Below are positions 11,685 to 24,368 of a stretch of DNA of 64,000 nt, in pieces (position 1 is the first letter of the stretch; each line of letters begins with the position of its first letter). The position numbers and the translations under genes were made by a program. The notes under the pieces are model-generated. The model did not search any database. It was not told the origin of the DNA and worked only from the letters and a program-made list of their open reading frames with translations. This stretch comes from Rhododendron vialii (taxonomy: Eukaryota; Streptophyta; Magnoliopsida; Ericales; Ericaceae): positions 9,580,501 to 9,644,500 of the forward strand of contig NC_080568.1 in assembly GCF_030253575.1 (NCBI RefSeq), in the 5' to 3' direction.

Positions 11685-13570
11685 TCAACTAGAAGCAGAG
11701 AACGGACAAAGATAATTAGGCCTTTAATAAAATCTTCAGGGCCTCATCATCCAGCAATTGCCCTCCCACAAATGGAGCTTTTCTTGGGTTACCCTATACA
11801 AAGAAATTCCAGAAGAGTTCAGCACTGTGCCTTAGTAGAAGTTCGAAATTTCAAGTGACAAAAATGTATCTAAGATCCTTGACAGTACTCTTACCTTCTG
11901 AACGTAACCTTCTATGTAGCGGAGCATATTTTTTCAATAAAGATAGTGGGTCAGATCTGGAACAAACTCAAAACGATCGCATACATTAATAAATGGACTT
12001 GCATTGGGAAGCTTTGCTTCCATCAAGAAGTTTTGACTTTTCAGCATATAGAAATTCGATTCTCTTGTCATAAGTTCAACCTCCTTAATTTGTCTAATCT
12101 TGGCAGCAACCTCATTGTACTTGAAGTGAAGTTCAAGATCCTCACTATAACAAAAAAAGAAAACCAAATTAAATAATCGCAATTTGAATTGAATATTAAT
12201 AAAAGATAACTGAAAAAATTTTCTAAACAGATTACGTGGAGCTCAAACATGACCCAAGTAAAAAGTACAGCCCATCATATGACTTGAACTGCTCAAAGAG
12301 TTTGATGCATGCATCAACTCCCCGCTGCTCAGATTATTCCTTGGCAACCTACAAAATCACATGATAGTCAACATATCATTTTTTTAACTGTGCTCAAATA
12401 CTACTGACACGGCAAATGTGTACCTGCAAAATTATCTGGAGGCTCCCTCTTAGGTTAACCAACAAATGGTCCTTCATGCACTCCAGTGCCCACTCCTTAT
12501 CATAACAAATGAAGTGAACCACAGAAAAAAGAGGACATCTATGAAGCTGATAGACATAAAATGGCCAATCGATTTTTGTGATGCCGGTTCACGGTAGGTC
12601 AAAAGTTAGTCTCGATTATAGAGTATAGAAATCACTTGTAAATTGTAATAAAGCGAATCTCAAAAGAAAAATCATGATGCTACAATCTCTACAGGATAAA
12701 TTTTGAATTGGTCTAAAGAGTCGAAGAACTTTGATTCAAACGAACAACTTCATACTTTGTCATAGATCAAAACCTTGTTTACGTCTAATGAAAAGAGAGA
12801 ATTTGTTATTGAAGGAAGACCATTTCTTTCTCCATTTCCTGAAATATGTTTCTTGATGATGCATATACATTCCTACTTCCACAACGAAAAAGAAATCCCA
12901 AATATAACAAAATAGTGAAGATCCCAATTCCATTGTTCAGTAACAATAGCAGACGTAAAACATAAATTTGAGAAGAAACAAAGGAGCCTCAAGACAAGCA
13001 TTGCATTATTAGTAATGATTTTCTTGAAGAAACAAAAAACTACACTGCATTATCAACTCAAAGAAACAATCTGGTTCAGATTTGAAAAACACATAATCAA
13101 ATTTGAAAAGACCTAGATTTGAAATCAGTTCCAATCGCCCAGTCTTCCAAGTCTTCTAACTACACAAACAAAAAAAGAGTACTTAATCAAACGTCGGTAC
13201 CTCATGTACTATAGGTTGAATGAGTTGCTACTGTCTGTGACTATATGTGAGTCCAAATCAAATCTGAAAGCCCTATACATGAGAATCAAAACTTAAGAGG
13301 GTTAAAGATCAATAACTAAATCTATTTCAATTGGCTTGTATTAACTACACAAACAAAAAAAGAGCAATAAAATTATAACTACATATGAAACAATGAAATA
13401 ACTCACCGAAATAGAGGGGTTTTCAACACGCACACACACATAGAGTGTCTGTAAAAACAATAACTCACTGAAATAGAGGGGATTTTGACTGTGTGTGTGT
13501 GAGAGAGAGAGTGTGTGTGTGTGTGTGTGGTTTGAACTTTGAAAGACAGGAACCCATGTTTTAGTTGATC

Positions 13571-13610
<40 letters not shown>

Positions 13611-14425
13611 TACAACTATTATCTTTTCACTTGATTTTGGTGGCCTGGTGAAGTCCTCACCATTGGATTAAAGTGGGCTCTTTATGGAGCAATCCCATGG
13701 TTAACACAGAGAGAGGAAAGAGTCGCTTGCTCTTCTTTAGACGAAGGCTGTTGGATCAAAAGCCAAGGGTTGAAAATACATGGATTCAAAAAATATGAGC
13801 TTCCTTATTATAGAGATGGATGAATGGATGGAACCTTGACAAGGTCTCCAAGTTCTTCACTACACTCCAACTTATCTTCAGCCAACCGGTTCTCCAAAAG
13901 ATTTTTCTTGTTCTGATTCATCACAAGTTGTGACAATTCCAATGACTCAAATGCATTAAACTTCCCTTTAGTCCAAAGTGCTCCAAAGTACTGCAACAAA
14001 GGTGGTGTTTGCCCAGCTTGTACAAGAACATTTTGCAAATAAGATACAGAAACGTAATTAGCCATAATGCATCGTTATGAAAAAAAAAATCAGTCGTGAA
14101 AAACAACTCAGCAGCACAATGTAACAGTAGCTCCATGATCATATACATGCATTCGTTTTTACCCGAGCTCAATAACATGAAACTTTGATGTAATCTGTCT
14201 AGCATTTACCGATTTTGTAGCAAAAGAAATAAGAAAGGAAGGATTCTCATTTCCCAGAATTTGTATAAGACGACCCAATAAATCTCAAACATACCATAAA
14301 GGAGCATCAATTGTGCATGCAAGATAAGTTTAAGGAACCAAACACACTTTGAATGAGGCAAATGTGGCTGCATGAGTTTCAAGAGCTTGACTACGCTGTT
14401 GATCCACAACAAAGAGTTGCATATT
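11685..14425 (-). pseudogene. Broken clathrin heavy chain gene copy
   Basis: Pieces of plant clathrin heavy chain, the triskelion subunit of endocytic vesicle coats, occur in the right order on the minus strand. From the 5' side they are [10 protein letters not shown] (near 14390) and GQITSK-like [14 protein letters not shown] (near 14180) of the N-terminal propeller; [25 protein letters not shown] and [14 protein letters not shown] (13820-14030); [11 protein letters not shown] (12425-12520); [17 protein letters not shown] (12247-12347); [20 protein letters not shown] with [10 protein letters not shown] (11893-12150); and GGQLLDDE (near 11770). Splice borders remain between pieces, so this is a DNA-level duplicate, not a processed copy. 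In-frame stops (after VAKE and after HYLY), a frameshift near 11740 and loss of long middle parts show it is dead. The family is normally about 1700 residues. Confidence 0.85.
12560..13800. other. Non-coding stretch inside the clathrin relic, with microsatellites
   Basis: No clathrin sequence is recognised between the [11 protein letters not shown] piece and the GDLVK piece. The stretch holds an ATAGAGGGGTTTT/ATAGAGGGGATTT near-duplication (13405-13490), (GT)n at 13492-13530 and (GA)n at 13573-13610. Confidence 0.5.
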
Positions 14426-14696
14426 TATTTTGACAAGTTGCTGTCTGTACAAAAGTAAAGACGGGTGGCAAAGCAGTACACGTATAAGGTGACATTGGAA
14501 ATTATTTAAGTTAATGCAACAGAGGAAAACAAATAAACAAGTATACCAGTAACTGCTTGTACATATTTAGCACTGGCAAGAACTGCAAGCCATTGAATAT
14601 ACACAACACACTGATCACGATAGATGGGAAAGGGCCATAAAGTACTACATCATACTATCAACAAAACCTAAAAGATGATGCTGACTAGACCTTGGT

Positions 14697-15210
<514 letters not shown>

Positions 15211-15944
15211 AATTCCCAAGCCCACCCCTGCCCCCACTTTTTTTTTCTGCTTTTATTTTACCTTTTTTGTTTTCCACCCAATCCAAAATATTACGAAAAT
15301 CAAATTACTTTGCTGAAAATTTTCGATTTAACAAACACAATAGTAATGTATAAGTGATATGTTCTTACATTTGATTAAAAAAAAGTCATAGTTAAAATAA
15401 ATCGAGTGGGCTAACATGGTTTTTATTTGTTCATTCGAACTACTGTTTCACAAGAGAGATTAAATAGATTGGTTATGATTTCAAAAAAAGAAAATGAGGT
15501 GCTGTCCCATAAAGAGTATTTTTGGGTATTTGGAGCTTCTTCTTTTTTTTATTTAACTTTTTACGTTTTTTGAGATAGGTCATTCTCCTCACATATATCA
15601 ACTAAAAAGCCCAAAAAGTTAAATAACCAAAAGTTAGCGGAACGGGCAAGAGTTCTTAGATGAGTAAAGTACGATTCAATTGAAAAATTTGTTTCGAAAA
15701 ATGCAAGAAGTCATTTCTTTGAATCGGATTGTGCTACTCATAAAGCACTGTAACTAGGGGTTTACATTTTGATATTGATTTATTTTTTATGTTATTCAAG
15801 TTAAAAGAACGACGTAATTTTTTTTTTCACTTGTATGTTTTTTTTGTATGACTTAAAACTATATGGACAACAAAACATAAGGTTGGGTTAGGCAACCCAA
15901 ATGTTGGGGCCGACACTGGAGGCATACGTACAACTAAAAGAAAA
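15211..15944. other. Unassigned AT-rich stretch
   Basis: No gene, terminal repeats or family similarity were recognised. Confidence 0.4.
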
Positions 15945-16243
15945 GATAATTGATTACACATGCCACCACTAAGTGGCGGAGCAAAGATTATTACGCATCG
16001 AGGCTCCGTTTGTTTGGGTGTAAAATGTTTTCCGAAAAAATATTTTACCTATTTTTCGGTGTTTGGTTGTGTAAAAAATGAGGAAAAATTTGATGAAAAT
16101 GACATAACCTTAAATCTTCCGTCAGTTATTTTCCAAAATAAACTCGTTGCCTTCTATTGCAATTTTCACTGCTCAGTTTCATTGATTATCACTCATGATC
16201 CATATTCAATTCCAATATTCTCATATCTCTCCACCGTTTAAGC

Positions 16244-16300
<57 letters not shown>

Positions 16301-16475
16301 ACATTTTTTTGTCGATTAATGAAAATATTTTTCAAGTGCCAACTAAATACCGGAAAATAAAAGTTTGAAGTTTGTTTTTCGAAAAAAATATTTTACATGG
16401 TTTACATCGAATCGAAACAAAAGGAGCCTGAGATCAAATACCTAAGCAATGTTTGGACAAATGAGAAGACTGTTA
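15945..16475. other. Footprint of a fourth P450 upstream flank, split by a MITE
   Basis: TGCCACCACTAAGTGGCGGAGCAAAGATTAT (15961-15991, in two parts) and GAGATCAAATACCTAAGCAATGTTTGG (16430-16456) match the continuous sequence upstream of genes A (42587-42660) and B (49800-49875). It is therefore a leftover of another copy of the duplicated module, with the MITE at 16002-16428 inserted in it. Confidence 0.65.
16002..16428. mobile_element. Tourist-like MITE with CT microsatellite
   Basis: The ends GGCTCCGTTTGTTTGG and inverted AAACAAAAGGAGCC are flanked by CGA/TGA (a 3-bp target). A (CT)n tract fills 16240-16298. The family also occurs in intron 2 of gene A (39844-40671). Confidence 0.75.
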
Positions 16476-16836
16476 TAAATTGAATGGGGAGGGTTGGCTA
16501 TCAAAGCCGAGGAGGAAACCTTGGAGAACAGGGAGGGTTGGCTCCGATTCTATTTCTACCTTTGTAGAATGTCCGGTCGAAGGTCCAGTACAGTATGTAG
16601 CAGGCGTGTTTGTTTTGTACAATACTTCGCTCCTTATATAGGGGCAGCTTTGACCGGATATTTTACGTTATGGAACCTCTCTCAGATCGATCAGTTGAGT
16701 TTATACGAGATTCTTTTATTAGTGAGGGTTTCTTCAATATCCGGGTTAGAGCTATGGATGGCGATTAAATTTTTGTTTGAATAGCAGAAAAATATTTTAT
16801 TAAACGATGACTGTGTCACAATAATGAAGAGGATGC
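16476..16836. other. Unassigned stretch with an unrecognised 96-codon frame
   Basis: A plus-strand frame at 16494-16784 is open but matches no family I know. It has no promoter or splice context that supports a gene, so it is left unassigned. Confidence 0.25.
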
Positions 16837-17043
16837 ATCCCAACAATGTTGTTTTTTTTTTTTTTTTGCTCGGCAAAAGAAAGAGATATATTAAGGCTCG
16901 AAGGGATACATCGAGGGGCTTAATCAAAGTAAGCATAGAAAACGTACACAATCAAGCACAAAACAGAAAAAAGGGGAACCACCAAACATCGTCCTCCAAC
17001 AAAACATTGGAAGATCACACCTCAACTAGACTAAGATCTCGAC

Positions 17044-20000
17044 TTACAGTTTTAGAAGCCTAATTCCATCCAAAAAAACCTTAAATTCCTCAACCGTGTA
17101 TAGCTTGATGTCGAACTTTGCCTTTACCCACATAGCAACTCTAGTTTTTACCTTGTCAACCACGGCCTCAACAAATACTAAAGCGTTGTTAAAAACGAAA
17201 TCGTTACGTACTAACCACAGTGACCACAACGTTGCAAAAAAAGACGCTTCCCACAAACTTTTCTCAAGGTTCCTGAATCTATTATCCACCCACCACTTGA
17301 GATGATCTTGTAGAGATTCGGAGCACACCCATTGTACATGCCACCATTCCAAAATCCGCGACCAAACCTCCCACGAAAATTTGCAGTGTAGAAACAAGTG
17401 GTGCGGAGTTTCCAAAAACAGAGAACAAAAAGGGCACAAGGTAGATTGGCCTTCGGAAATCAAGTTTCTGTCCAACAATACCGATCTAGTTGCCACATTG
17501 GATTGAACAGCCATCCAAGCAAATATTTCTACCTTCGGGGGACTAATGTTCTTCCACAAGCCTTCTCTCCCCAAACTTCCGGACTGCCCACTATTTTCCC
17601 ACTGATTGTACACCGATTTTACCGAGAAATGATTATCAGAGGACCATCTCTAATTCAAGGAATCACGACTGGATGAATCCAGAAAAATTTTTTGTAGCCT
17701 CTGCTTTAGTTCCTCCATTTGGTTAGATTCCCAGTCTCGTAGCATTCGGCTAAAGGACAGGTTCCAATTGTCGACTCCTGTTCCACCCTAGAATGTATTG
17801 ACAACCGCCTCTTTTTGAGTAGAGATCAGGTATAGACGAGGATAGTCCTCTCTAAGAGTCGAGTCCCCCAACCATACCTGGTTCCAAAAGGAGATCTCCA
17901 AACCGGAACGTACTTGTATTCTAAAGCCCTCCTGGATTATGTTTCCTATGCATGAGGAAACTTCCCCAATGGCACAAATATCTCTCCAACAGTTCGAGAC
18001 CTTACCCGATGAAGGCATACGGGGAAGCCAACAGTTTTGTTCTAAACTGTATTTTCCTTGGATTACTTTCACCCACAATGATTCCGGCTCTTTGTTGAAC
18101 CTCCACCACCATTTGGCCAAGAGGGAAAGATTTTGGATCATCAAGTTCTTCACACCTAATCCCCCATTCTCCTTCTTTTTGCAGATCAACTCCCATTTGA
18201 TTAGATGGAGTTTTCTCTTGTCAATTGTGTCTCCCCAAAAAAAATTCCTTTGAATTCGCGCCAATCCCTTCGCTATTGACGCTGGCATTTTGAAAATAGA
18301 CATGAAGTAGATCGGTTGGTTGGCAAGGGAGGAATTAATCAAGGTAAGTTTGCCTCGGTGGAGTTGTATCTTCCGCGCCACAAACTTAACCGCCTCTCCA
18401 TCTTTTCGATCACCGGATCCCACGTCTTGAGCCTCTTAGGATTGGCACCCAGAGGCAAACCCAAGTATTTAATAGGTAGATGATCAACTTTACACCCCAT
18501 AACTTGCGCTAAAGAAATCACATCCTGTTGAGGAATTGTAACGTCACATAAGGAGCTCTTAGAGAAATTGATTTTAAGACCAGACATGAGCTGAAAGCAC
18601 CTGAGGATTCTTTTGATGTTCGACATCTCCACCAAGTCATTGTTGCAAAATAAAACTGTATCATCCGCAAATTGAAGATGTGTGACCGTCACCCCATTGA
18701 CCCCTATTTTTGCTCCCTTTATAATGTTCCGATCCTTCGCTCTCTCCAATAAAATGTTCAACCCTTCAACCACAATATTAAAGAGAAACGGGGACATGGA
18801 TCTCCTTGTTTGAGACCTCTCTCAGTCTTGAATTCCTTGGATGGAGAACTGTTGATCAAAACTGACATGGAGACCGTCGAAATACACTCCTTAATCCATT
18901 TGCACCATTTCTCTCCAAATCCCATTTTCGCTAGAAGGTCTAACCAAAAACCCCAGTTGACACAATCGTAGGCCCTTTCAAAGTCAAATTTTAGAATTAA
19001 CCCCCCATGCGGGCTATTTTTCCAGCTATGGATAGCCTCATTTGCAATAAGGACACCATCCAAGATTTGTTTACCTCCAACAAACGCAGCTTGAGCTTCT
19101 CCGATTACTAATGTTAAAAGGATTTTGATTCTATTAGGAAGAACTTTGGATAACACCTTATACACCCAACCCACCATGCTAATGGGACGATATTCTTTAA
19201 AGGATAAAGGACAATCAATCTTAGGAATCAAAGCAACAAAGGTCGAATTTATACCTTTTGTGAGCTTGCCGTTAGCATGGAAGTTGGAGAAGAATTGACA
19301 TATCAGCTCCTTCATAAACCGCCAACCTTGCTTCACAAAAGAAAAGTTAAAACCATCCGGACCCGGGGCTTTGAGGTTGCTACAATCCTTTTGAGCAGTA
19401 AGAATCTCCCCTTCTTCAAACATCCTACTGAGATAGGCAGCAGATTCCGGTGTTAGTTTTCGGTGAAAGACTCCACCCAGTCTTGGTCTAGAAGTTCTGT
19501 CCTCTTTGAAGTTCTTGCTAAAAAACTCAACAGCTGCGTTCTTTATCTCCGTTGGATCTTCTACAAGCCTCCCATCTACCTTGATAGAACCCACCAAATT
19601 TCTCCTAAATCTATTGTTAGCAATGGCTTGAAAGTATCTCGTAGTCTTATCCCCCAATTTCAACCAGTTTAGTCGAGATTTTTGTCTCCATAACGATTCA
19701 ACTAGACGAGTAAGTCTCCAGAAATCCGACTTAATCTTGCATCTCAAAGCTTTTTCCTCCGCATTGAGCTGTCTTTCCTCTGCTAGCAAATCCAGACGGT
19801 GTAATTCGGCCTCTGATTCTTGCAAAGCTGAGTTTATATCGCCAAACTCCTCTTTATTCCACACCTTGAGCTTATCTTTAATTGCCCTTAATTTTTGTAA
19901 GATTTGGAACCCAGCCCATCCACTGACCGAAGTGTTCTCCCACGTTTCCTGAGCAATCGCCATGCATCTCGGATTATACAACCAAATATCCATAAATCTA

Positions 20001-20719
20001 AACGGGCGCGGACCCCAATCTCTACCATCGTCAAGGAGGACAGTGGGACAATGGTCAGATATTGGCCTGTGAATCCCCCATTGAAGTACTCTGAATTTTG
20101 AAAGCCACTGATGGGAAATTAGGAATCTGTCCAAGCGACTATGGACCGCGTGATCTTGGTAGTTAGTCCAAGTGAATTTCCGACCCAACATTGGGAGATC
20201 CAGAAGTTCCATCCGATTGCCAAAATCAAGAAAATCCTTCATACCCCTCTCCATCCTTTGGCACCCAGCCTTTTCACTAATCGCTTTGATTTCGTTAAAG
20301 TCACCTCCAATGCACCACGGAACTGTCGAGTTAGCCTTCAGCACTAACAATTCCTCCCAAACTTCTCTCCTAAAAGCCACATCATTTGGAGCATAAATAT
20401 TGACCATGGTACACGGAAAATCAACATTAATTACTCCCTGTAAAAGAATGAACGATCTGTGGCGAACAATAGTATCATCTCTGAAAAAAGCTTTTCTCCA
20501 AATCACCATAAGACCCCCAGACGCCCCTGAAGAACTAAAAAAGGCAAATTCAAAGTCCCCACTTCCCCACAGTCTCTGAACCGTAACAAAATCTAAATTT
20601 TCCAATTTTATTTCTTGCACAAAAACCACCTCAGGTTTCCTCTTCTTGATCAATTTATACAAAAATCTTTTCTTAATAGAACTCCCCAGCCCCTTAATAT
20701 TCCAAGAAATAATTTGCAT
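17044..20719 (-). pseudogene. LINE ORF2: endonuclease, reverse transcriptase, zinc-binding domain (frame-broken)
   Basis: ORF2 of an L1-type LINE makes the protein that nicks the target and copies the RNA into it. It opens MQIISWNIKGLGS, an APE-type endonuclease start, with GGDFNEI and the late SDHCP motif present. The reverse transcriptase follows: GPDGFNFSF, EYRPISMVGWVYK, QAAFVGGKQI, LKFDFERAYDCVNW and LKQGDPC, then LQFADDTVLF with the FADD catalytic site. The C-terminal part has the RVT zinc-binding signature CPFC...HHLFLHC and ends near SLWLVRNDFVF. The long first frame (about 655 codons) ends at 18758 while the reverse transcriptase continues in a different frame from 18797. Further frame changes lie near 18.4 kb and 17.7 kb. 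It is a dead copy with all domains still readable. Confidence 0.9.
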
Positions 20720-21282
20720 AAACAAAACATGAAGCCCAACTGCATAAAAAAAACATGAAGCTCAACAGCAAGCACCTCAAAAGAAAGGGAAAAAAACAAT
20801 TACCCTCCATTTACTCTCTCACGGGTCTGAGAGAGTTCCTGAGCCATTCTCCGCCTCCTGCTCCACTGAATCTTTTACCCAAGATTCTTCTGATTACATA
20901 TTTGACTTTGCATTTCCAGGCATTAAATGCCCACCACCGTTTTCATGCTTAGAGCCCCCTGTCCCTGACGCTAGGTCCCATCCCACCCCTGACAACCTTC
21001 TCCAACTGGTATCACCTTCTTGGTTTCTCCCCTCATCACCATCATCCCCTTTTTCCTTCCTTTTTTCAACCTCCATAGCCATTTTTTCCAGAGCATTGGG
21101 CTCCACCCTTAATTTCTTGGACTGAGGCATATAAGCTTCCACTATATCTGGGTTCACGAAGGATGATGCTTCAGTGACCTTGACGTCGTAAAACACCCCT
21201 GTGATTTCGAACTGAATCCACCTCTCTATCAAGCTTTTCTCCTTGGTTGCAACTAAAACTTTCCCTTCAGCAAAAGAACATT

Positions 21283-23310
21283 TGTGGGCTACCACAGCCC
21301 CGGGTGAGATCGGGGCGGTCCGAAAAACACATACCGCTCCACCGTACCGATTTGAGAAATTTTGAAGAGTCGCCACCCAGATTTATGGTTCGCCACCCGA
21401 GAAACCGTTTTTGGATCTGAAAATTGATTGATTTGAATTGAAAAACCAGAGATCATTCGAGGGTTCGGAAGCCATGTTACGAGGGGGAAGGTTTTTACGG
21501 CACCCCCCTCGCCCGACGCGATGTCGGTCTCTACTAAACATTTGTGGGATTTTTTAAAGGGATTTTGTTTCATTAAGCATGTAGCAGGTATCCACAGGTA
21601 TAGCAAACATAAGGTGTATGCTGATGCTTGTGTACAAGTAGTGATGAAATGATGATGGACACATGCATGATGGCAAAGCTGTGTAAACTGCCACTGGATC
21701 AACTCTCGAGCGCTCAAGAGAACTCTCGAGCGCTTGGGAATGTTACTGACCAAATCCTACAGAGTTTGTTAGTCACAAATAGGATGCCAAATAACAGTGT
21801 ATGCTGGTGCACGTGTATAGGAGGGGTGATTATGTGATGAAAGACAGCAAGATAACAGGAAATGAAACACTGCTCACTGACTTCACTCTCGAGCGCTCGA
21901 GAGCACTCGAGAGCACTCTCGAGCGCTTGGGAGCATCTGAACCCCCACCTGCACTTTCTGTTAGTACTGACAAAACATAATATAAAGACTGCAAAATGAA
22001 ATACTATTAAACAACCACTGGCTCAGCAGAGGACTTGAAAGACTGAGATAGGACCTCAAGTTTTCAAGTCATGTATTCTTGCCATTGCACGAATAGATCT
22101 ACACTTTTAAAAGAGCAAATGTACACATCTATGCATGCAGAAGCTCAGAAGATACAGAAAACTGGGAAAATGGAATGCAATGGCATGCATGCACTCCCGA
22201 GCGCTCGGGAATGGCTTCGAGCGCTTGGGAGTGAGCTGCATGCCAGCTTACTCTCAAATAGAAAATGGTACCACTTCATCATGCAAACACCCTTATCTAA
22301 GTTTTTAACAAGAGAAGATCTTATTTTTGACTTAGAAAAACTTTGTTCTTACTTGAGATTTGTAAGAAACATTTCTGTTTTAGGAAAAATGATCTTCTGT
22401 GTCTGCATGCCAGAATAAAACCATTTTATTTAAAAGTGCACCTCACCCCCAGCCTACTACTTACCAAAATGCCATGCATGGGACTGGAAATAGTCCCAAG
22501 CGCTTGGGAGCACTCTTGAGCGCTCGAGAGTGTTTCCAGTAGGGGTTTTGGGAAAAAATTATTCGTGGACTCTTTGCTCTTGCTTTTTCACTAAGGTCTC
22601 CCAACCATGCACCCAGCATTAAGGACTAGGACAGGCTGAGAGACCCCCCCCTCCCTCAGAAGGGAGAACAGCCTCTTGATTTGAACCAAGGATAGAAATA
22701 TTTCTACCTTTGCTTGACACTTTGCTCCTTGGATGGTTGTGAAAGGTGGATGTAGAGTGAAAAAAACCTTTCAAGAAGTTTGAGTTTTTAAGCCTTTTTC
22801 CTTTGAACAAGAGAGAGAAAAGAGGAGGAGTTTTAAGAGAGAGAATTTTCGTCCTCTTTTCTTTGCTAAAAGACAAGGTATATATATAACCCATGGTTTT
22901 TGAAAATCAAGTGATTTTGAAATAAATCCCTTTTTTAAAGAAAGAAATCTTCAGCTGATCTCTTCTCTGACTGAGATTGAGTGTTGACTCATCTCAGCCG
23001 GTTCAAGGGGAATGCAATGATGGCTTGCATGGATAGTGGGAATCTTCTTCACCCATTGGGCACTGGGAGAGGTCTCGAGCGCTCGGAAGTGGTCGCGAGC
23101 GTTTGGGACTTCACTCTCGAGCGCTTAAGAATGAGCCAAGCCAGTGGTTTTTGGAAAACAGTTTGGAGCGCTTGGGAATGATTTTGGCCATTTCCTTTAA
23201 GGAGCAATGTCTCAATTGGTACATGGCTTGTTCTGATCCGTATTCATCATCGGGGAGCCTCAGGGCCACAAATTAAGGAAATTTGACAAGTCCAAATTGG
23301 GGTGTCTACA
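21283..23310 (-). mobile_element. Solo LTR, about 2.03 kb, Ty3/gypsy-like, inside LINE ORF1
   Basis: Read on the minus strand it begins TGTAGACACCCCAATTTGG and ends GTAGCCCACA, with TG...CA termini and an exact 5-bp duplication ACATT (21278-21282 and 23311-23315). The start and the GGTGGCGACTC-type end are common in plant Ty3/gypsy LTRs. No internal coding region remains, so recombination between two LTRs probably removed it. It is younger than the LINE it interrupts. It holds a striking set of GAGCGCT palindromes (reported separately). Confidence 0.82.
21690..23180. repeat. Dispersed CTCGAGCGCTCGAG-type palindromes within the solo LTR
   Basis: At least ten copies of (C/T)GAGCGCT(C/T) cores occur, mostly in pairs, at about 21702-21740, 21886-21935, 22196-22232, 22497-22530 and 23073-23175. 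They are often flanked by CTCTC/GAGAG or CTTGGGA. They are spread unevenly through the LTR rather than as a simple tandem array. Confidence 0.85.
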
Positions 23311-24368
23311 ACATTCTTTAAGGGTGTTCTCATCCACCATAATAAAACAGCCCCATAACTTAGCAATCAACTTAAAAGTATGAGCATTCCATGCATTTAA
23401 AGGAAGTCCTTTAACAGTTAACCAAACGAATCTCTCAAGACTCGCCGGTTCTCCCCTCCATGGTTTCACATTCTCAAACCATAATTGCATCCACTGACTC
23501 TCAATTGAATCATCCCTTACCTCCTGACTTTGGAAAGTGATTAACACATACCTTCCTCCCAGAGAACGAAATTGGGCCACTCGATTCGATTCCAAATTAA
23601 AACTCACCTGCAATATCGGCATAGACACTGCCCTATGCATCACCGCCACTGCGCTTCTGTACAGCCACCCATTGCCACTAGGTTCTGTACAGCCACCCAT
23701 TGCCACTAGGTTTGACATGTACCGTTGGCTGTGGATTGATTCCCATTTTGGATGATTCTCCTTTCAAAACCTGTTTATAAGATCTTCTGGCTTGTTCCCT
23801 TTTTACCTTCTCCTCCAAAGCTTGTTTGCCTGGCCTCTGAGCCAGTTCTGGCCCCTTGTTTGAGCATCTCTCTTTGCCATGTTCAGAACGAAACTTGGGA
23901 ATTCTTACCCTAGTGTGCTCCTTGTTGAAACCGAAGCATGCTTCTTTAACGAACAGTCGAGCATCATCCACCCAAACCCCGTTCATTTTGGAGATAGCCA
24001 TGCCAACCGCCACATGACAATCATATCTCACAAAACCAAACTGTTTTCCAGTACGTTTACTCCTCTTATACGGAATAAATGCATCGCTAACTACCCCAAA
24101 CTTATTGAAAGCCCACGAAAGCCACTTCAGATCCTTTGACTCAGGAATGTTATCCACAAACAAGGTGAAAGTGTCCTTGTTTCTCATCCTCTGCCCTGAC
24201 TGGCCCCTGTGGTTTTTGACCACCGGGATCCAACCTCCATCGTGACCTCCATTCACTCCGCCTGCCTTCTCTTGCCCTTTTCCGTACTCACTCCCTCCCT
24301 CTCTCTCTCTAGACATTTTAGCTCTTACAAGTAGTATGCATCCAGATTTTTATCCCAACAATATTGTT

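Larger units (their letters stand above)
20894..24316 (-). pseudogene. LINE ORF1: RRM-type RNA-binding protein, interrupted
   Basis: The ORF1 protein coats LINE RNA. It starts MSREREGGSEYGKGQEK at 24316. A canonical RRM follows at about residues 48-115 (FTLFVDNIPES as RNP2-like, KQFGFVRYD as RNP1). Downstream the segment FVWLTVKGLPLNAWN resembles the DUF4283-type region of plant LINE and retroelement proteins. A 28-bp tandem duplication (23655-23682 and 23683-23710) shifts the reading frame. A solo LTR (21283-23310) splits the ORF, and the C-terminal part resumes after it (SFAEGKVLVATKEKSLIER) to about 20894. Zinc knuckles were not seen. Confidence 0.82.
16853..24351 (-). mobile_element. L1-type LINE retrotransposon, about 5.5 kb without its inserted LTR
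   Basis: This is a non-LTR retrotransposon on the minus strand. The poly(A) tail appears as poly(T) at 16852-16868. It is flanked by a 15-17 bp target duplication, ATCCCAACAATGTTG at 16837-16851 and ATCCCAACAATATTG at 24352-24366 (one mismatch). Two ORFs are present in L1 order: ORF1 (24316 to about 20894) and ORF2 (20719 to about 17044). The 5' end lies only about 35 nt before the ORF1 start, so the element is nearly or fully full-length. A solo LTR (21283-23310) sits inside ORF1. Both ORFs are broken, so this copy cannot move by itself. Confidence 0.92.

Noticed and set aside
16494-16784. 96-codon frame that at first looked like organelle-derived DNA
   Set aside because: No recognisable organellar gene, no start context, and neighbouring sequence is ordinary intergenic DNA; left unassigned.
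21289-21753. 154-codon minus-strand frame
   Set aside because: It lies within the solo LTR and matches no protein; taken as a chance frame in non-coding LTR sequence.
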